From: Proteobacteria bacterium UBA4457
GTDB taxonomy: Bacteria; Pseudomonadota; Gammaproteobacteria; Ga0077536
Length of the DNA: 36,812 nt
Direction: 5' to 3'
NCBI GenBank assembly: GCA_002390205.1
Contig: DGOV01000053.1
Span: 10,396 to 47,207, forward strand
Under the pieces are notes generated by a model that saw only the letters and a program-made list of their open reading frames with translations, searched no databases and was not told the DNA's origin. Shown here one piece after another: positions 34,733 to 36,812 of the stretch (its first letter is position 1; each line of letters opens with the position of its first letter). Both the position numbers and the translations under genes were made by a program.

Positions 34733-35293
34733 TTAGGCATCAACACTCTTACTTTCAAACACGGTGACCACACGCTTTACACCGCTAGTTTTTCTTACCA
34801 CCGAGCTTACTAATTTCTGTTCTGTGTCGTTAACTATTCCCATTAAATAAACTGTGCCTTTCGAACAGACGATTTTTATCTCCGAAGACTTTATACCTGC
34901 GTCTGCTAATAGTCTTATACGTACTTTTGCAGCCAAATATTTATCGCTTAGCGATGACAAAAAACTTGGTTTTCTTGAGACGGTAATTTCATTATGTATT
35001 TGCCTAATTTTAGGAATTAAGATTGTATCTTTAAGAATTTTCAATCGGGCAGTTTCAGTTGAAGCGGTCCCAGTTAATAAGAGCACTTCATTATAGCTCA
35101 GTACTTTAACAGCAGAGCCTTGATAGGTTTCTTTGTTGGTCTTTATGATGTGCTTTGCTTTGAGAGTTATTGCCTGATCTTCGATAAATGTCCCTATAGT
35201 ACGACTTTTTCCTGCGCATCCAGCTATGGCTAACATCAAGAGAGTGAGTAGCAATGAGTGTAATGTTTTCTTTACTATCCTACTTTTTATCAT
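34733..35293 (-). CDS. dolP: BON-domain outer-membrane lipoprotein, DolP-like
   Basis: Lipoprotein of the DolP (YraP) type, which keeps the outer membrane intact. Of 186 residues, a lipoprotein signal ends in LAIAGC (Cys26). RTIGTFIEDQ follows, then a first BON domain with VLLLTGTASTETARLKI near 70-86, and a second with AAKVRIRLLADAGIKSSEIKIVCSKGTVYLMGIV near 121-154 and SGVKRVVTVFE at the end. The order and closing motif agree with E. coli DolP (191 residues). It normally ends an lpoA-yraN-diaA-dolP run; here it stands alone with 306 bases before it. Confidence 0.88.
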   Translation of the reverse strand: MIKSRIVKKTLHSLLLTLLMLAIAGCAGKSRTIGTFIEDQAITLKAKHIIKTNKETYQGSAVKVLSYNEVLLLTGTASTETARLKILKDTILIPKIRQIHNEITVSRKPSFLSSLSDKYLAAKVRIRLLADAGIKSSEIKIVCSKGTVYLMGIVNDTEQKLVSSVVRKTSGVKRVVTVFESKSVDA

Positions 35294-35599
35294 GTGTAAA
35301 AATTACGCTCCAGTACATGGTTCATATTTTCAGAAGTAGTAAGACCTAACGTTGTCTCACGTTGACGGTTGTTATTCATATACGTTCGGAGCATTTTTTG
35401 GTTATGCTTCCGTTCTCAGCTGGAGTCCTACAAAAGTTACACGATACTGAGGTATATTCCTATAGACTAGATTTTAGTCTAAAAAGTTATTCTACTGTTA
35501 GCATGTCATCACATAGCATTTTGAATTTTTAATTCAAAACTCAAGATTATTGGAGACTGTTACTTCTAGTATCAAACTTTAATTAACACGAGGTGTGAG
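35294..35599. other. Divergent intergenic region between dolP and rsmI
   Basis: 306 bases without a gene. Two perfect hairpin-forming repeats stand out: TAGACTA-GATTT-TAGTCTA at 35463-35481, and a 9-base-arm palindrome with TTT centre at 35519-35539 (TTTTGAATT/AATTCAAAA). A weak plus-strand promoter is possible (TTGAAT 35521, GATTAT 35545). No recognisable remnant of lpoA, yraN or diaA is seen in the six reading frames. Confidence 0.55.
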
Positions 35600-36481
35600 A
35601 TGCAGTTTCATAAAAAAGATAACATCAATGTGGTGCATATTAATGCAGGACCAGCTATTTACCTAGTGTCTACTCCAATAGGTAATCTCGACGATCTAAC
35701 CTATAGAGCTCACAATGTCCTCAAAAGCGTTGATGGTATCCTTGCGGAGAATCCAAGGCACAGCTCTCGGCTATTATCGCACTATGGAATCGTTACTCCG
35801 ATGCGACAGTACAATGATCCTAATGAAAAAAAGATAACTGAAAAAATTCTAGATGAGGTTATAGAAAAAGATTTAGTCATCGCATTAATTAGTGATGCAG
35901 GAACGCCCCTCATTTCCGATCCTGGCTATACACTTGTCCGGCAAGCAGGTCTGAGACACGTTCCAATACTCCCAGTCCCTGGCGCATGCGCGATTATAGC
36001 CGCCCTTAGCATAAGCGGCTTACCTACCAATCGATTTGTCTTTGAGGGGTTTTTACCGAGTAATGAGGGCGCACGTAAATCGAGGTTAGATGATTTGCTA
36101 AAAGAAGAACGCACAGTTGTTTTCTATGAGGCGCCGCATCGAATACTTGCATTGCTAGACAGTATTATAGATGTCCTAGGATCGTATCGAAGTGTGGTTG
36201 TTGCTCGAGAGCTTACTAAGCTCTACGAGTCCATTTATAGGGGTACTATTGGTAATGCGAAAAAATATTTGGCATCCCATCCTGAGTTCGTACGAGGTGA
36301 ATTCGTTGTGGCGCTGGAGGGGGCAAAAAAATCTACTTCTGATGCCGAGTTAGAAGATGTTTTGCGAGTTCTTTTAGCGTCCGTAGACCTAAAGATCGCA
36401 ATAGAGCTGTGTTGTAAACTTACAGGCTCTAAACGTAATTTAGTCTATAAATTAGCTATTGGTCTGCGTGAAAAGAACTAA
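35600..36481 (+). CDS. rsmI: 16S rRNA (cytidine-1402-2'-O)-methyltransferase
   Basis: SAM-dependent methylase of C1402 in 16S rRNA, of the tetrapyrrole-methylase fold. The 293 residues include YLVSTPIGNLDDLTYRA near 21-37, ISDAGTPLISDPGYTLVRQAG near 97-117, VPGACAIIAALSISGLPTNRFVFEGFLP near 127-154, VFYEAPHRI near 173-181, and ARELTKLYES near 201-210. The conserved AEDTRHS stretch reads AENPRHS here, a change at two usually fixed positions. GAGGTG precedes ATG 35600. rnpB follows about 40 bases downstream, as in Pseudomonas. Confidence 0.96.
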   Translation: MQFHKKDNINVVHINAGPAIYLVSTPIGNLDDLTYRAHNVLKSVDGILAENPRHSSRLLSHYGIVTPMRQYNDPNEKKITEKILDEVIEKDLVIALISDAGTPLISDPGYTLVRQAGLRHVPILPVPGACAIIAALSISGLPTNRFVFEGFLPSNEGARKSRLDDLLKEERTVVFYEAPHRILALLDSIIDVLGSYRSVVVARELTKLYESIYRGTIGNAKKYLASHPEFVRGEFVVALEGAKKSTSDAELEDVLRVLLASVDLKIAIELCCKLTGSKRNLVYKLAIGLREKN

Positions 36482-36521
36482 TCTATTGCAAAGTGGTCGA
36501 ATTAAGTAGAGACTCGCATCT

Positions 36522-36812
36522 GCAAGTTGGCCGGGTGACCGCTGCTACTTATAACGTAATTCGATGCAGTAGTAGAGGAAAGTCCGGGCTCCATAGGATA
36601 GAGTGCCAGGTAACGCCTGGGGAGCGAGAGCTTACGGAAAGTGCCACAGAAAATATACCGCCTGGTCACCTCAGGGTGGCCCGGTAAGGGTGAAAAGGTG
36701 CGGTAAGAGCGCACCGCATTTCTGGTAACAGGAATGGCAGGGTAAACCCCGTCCGGAGCAAGACCGAATAGGAATCCTTTGGCGTGGCCCACGCTGGATT
36801 CGGGTAGGTTGC
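36522..36812 (+). ncRNA. rnpB: RNase P RNA, 3' end beyond the window
   Basis: Catalytic RNA of RNase P, which makes tRNA 5' ends. Type A core blocks match E. coli M1 RNA in order: GAGGAAAGTCCGGGCTCCAT (36575-36594), GTGCCAGGTAACGCCTGGGG, GGTAAGGGTGAAAAGGTGCG, GTAAGAGCGCACCGC, CTGGTAACAG, GGAGCAAGACC, and GGGTAGGTTGC at the window edge. About 290 of an expected 350-380 bases are present; the 5' start is estimated from the P1 region. Confidence 0.96.

Noticed and set aside
36486..36514. TTGCAA as -35 of an rnpB promoter
   Set aside because: No acceptable -10 box lies at the right spacing; the RNA may be read through from rsmI.

Overview
The window is a gene-dense stretch of a gammaproteobacterial chromosome, low to mid 40s in %GC by eye. 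It reads as core genome: no transposase, integrase, phage gene or CRISPR array was seen. The organism call rests on gene order. queA-tgt-yajC-secD-secF, mlaC-ibaG-murA-hisG-hisD-hisC, petABC-sspA-sspB with a DolP-type lipoprotein, and rsmI next to rnpB are arrangements known from Pseudomonas-like and marine gammaproteobacteria. I cannot name a genus.

Layout. Positions 1-1503 (minus) hold groES and the 5' two thirds of groL behind a sigma70-like promoter that overlaps a CIRCE (HrcA) operator. A secreted hypothetical gene is divergent to it (1716-2258). gshA and msrB (4462-2290, minus) form a thiol-redox pair. Divergent from gshA are two carboxyltransferase-fold genes of the 5-oxoprolinase B/C type (4609-6474), and the shared promoter region holds nested inverted repeats. 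A minus-strand run follows (11737-6487): MoxR-type AAA ATPase, CoxE-like VWA protein, a small membrane protein, a sodium:solute symporter and trpE, with overlapping or nearly touching ends. yajQ and a YdcH-like gene (12591-11878) come next on the minus strand.

From 12811 to the end almost everything is on the plus strand: a cytosolic M16C (PreP-like) metallopeptidase, an APH-fold kinase, a small unknown protein, tRNA-Leu(CAA) on the minus strand, and then queA-tgt-yajC-secD-secF-pdxB-purT, ending at a strong hairpin. A second unit, mlaC-ibaG-murA-hisG-hisD-hisC, joins lipid transport, Fe-S/BolA, peptidoglycan and histidine genes. An extended -10 promoter at 30914-30922 precedes petA-petB-petC (cytochrome bc1) and sspA-sspB. 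dolP (minus), rsmI (plus) and a 3'-truncated rnpB close the window.

Most notable: HrcA/CIRCE-type control of groESL; the palindromic gshA/pxpB control region; mlaC without mlaFED or mlaB; loss or relocation of the lpoA-yraN-diaA block usually found between dolP and rsmI; an ENPR variant of the conserved EDTR motif in RsmI; and frequent TTG and GTG starts. I saw no clear candidate for a wholly new multi-gene system. The least explained items are the unknown proteins at 1716-2258 and 17020-17328 and the palindromic intergenic regions.
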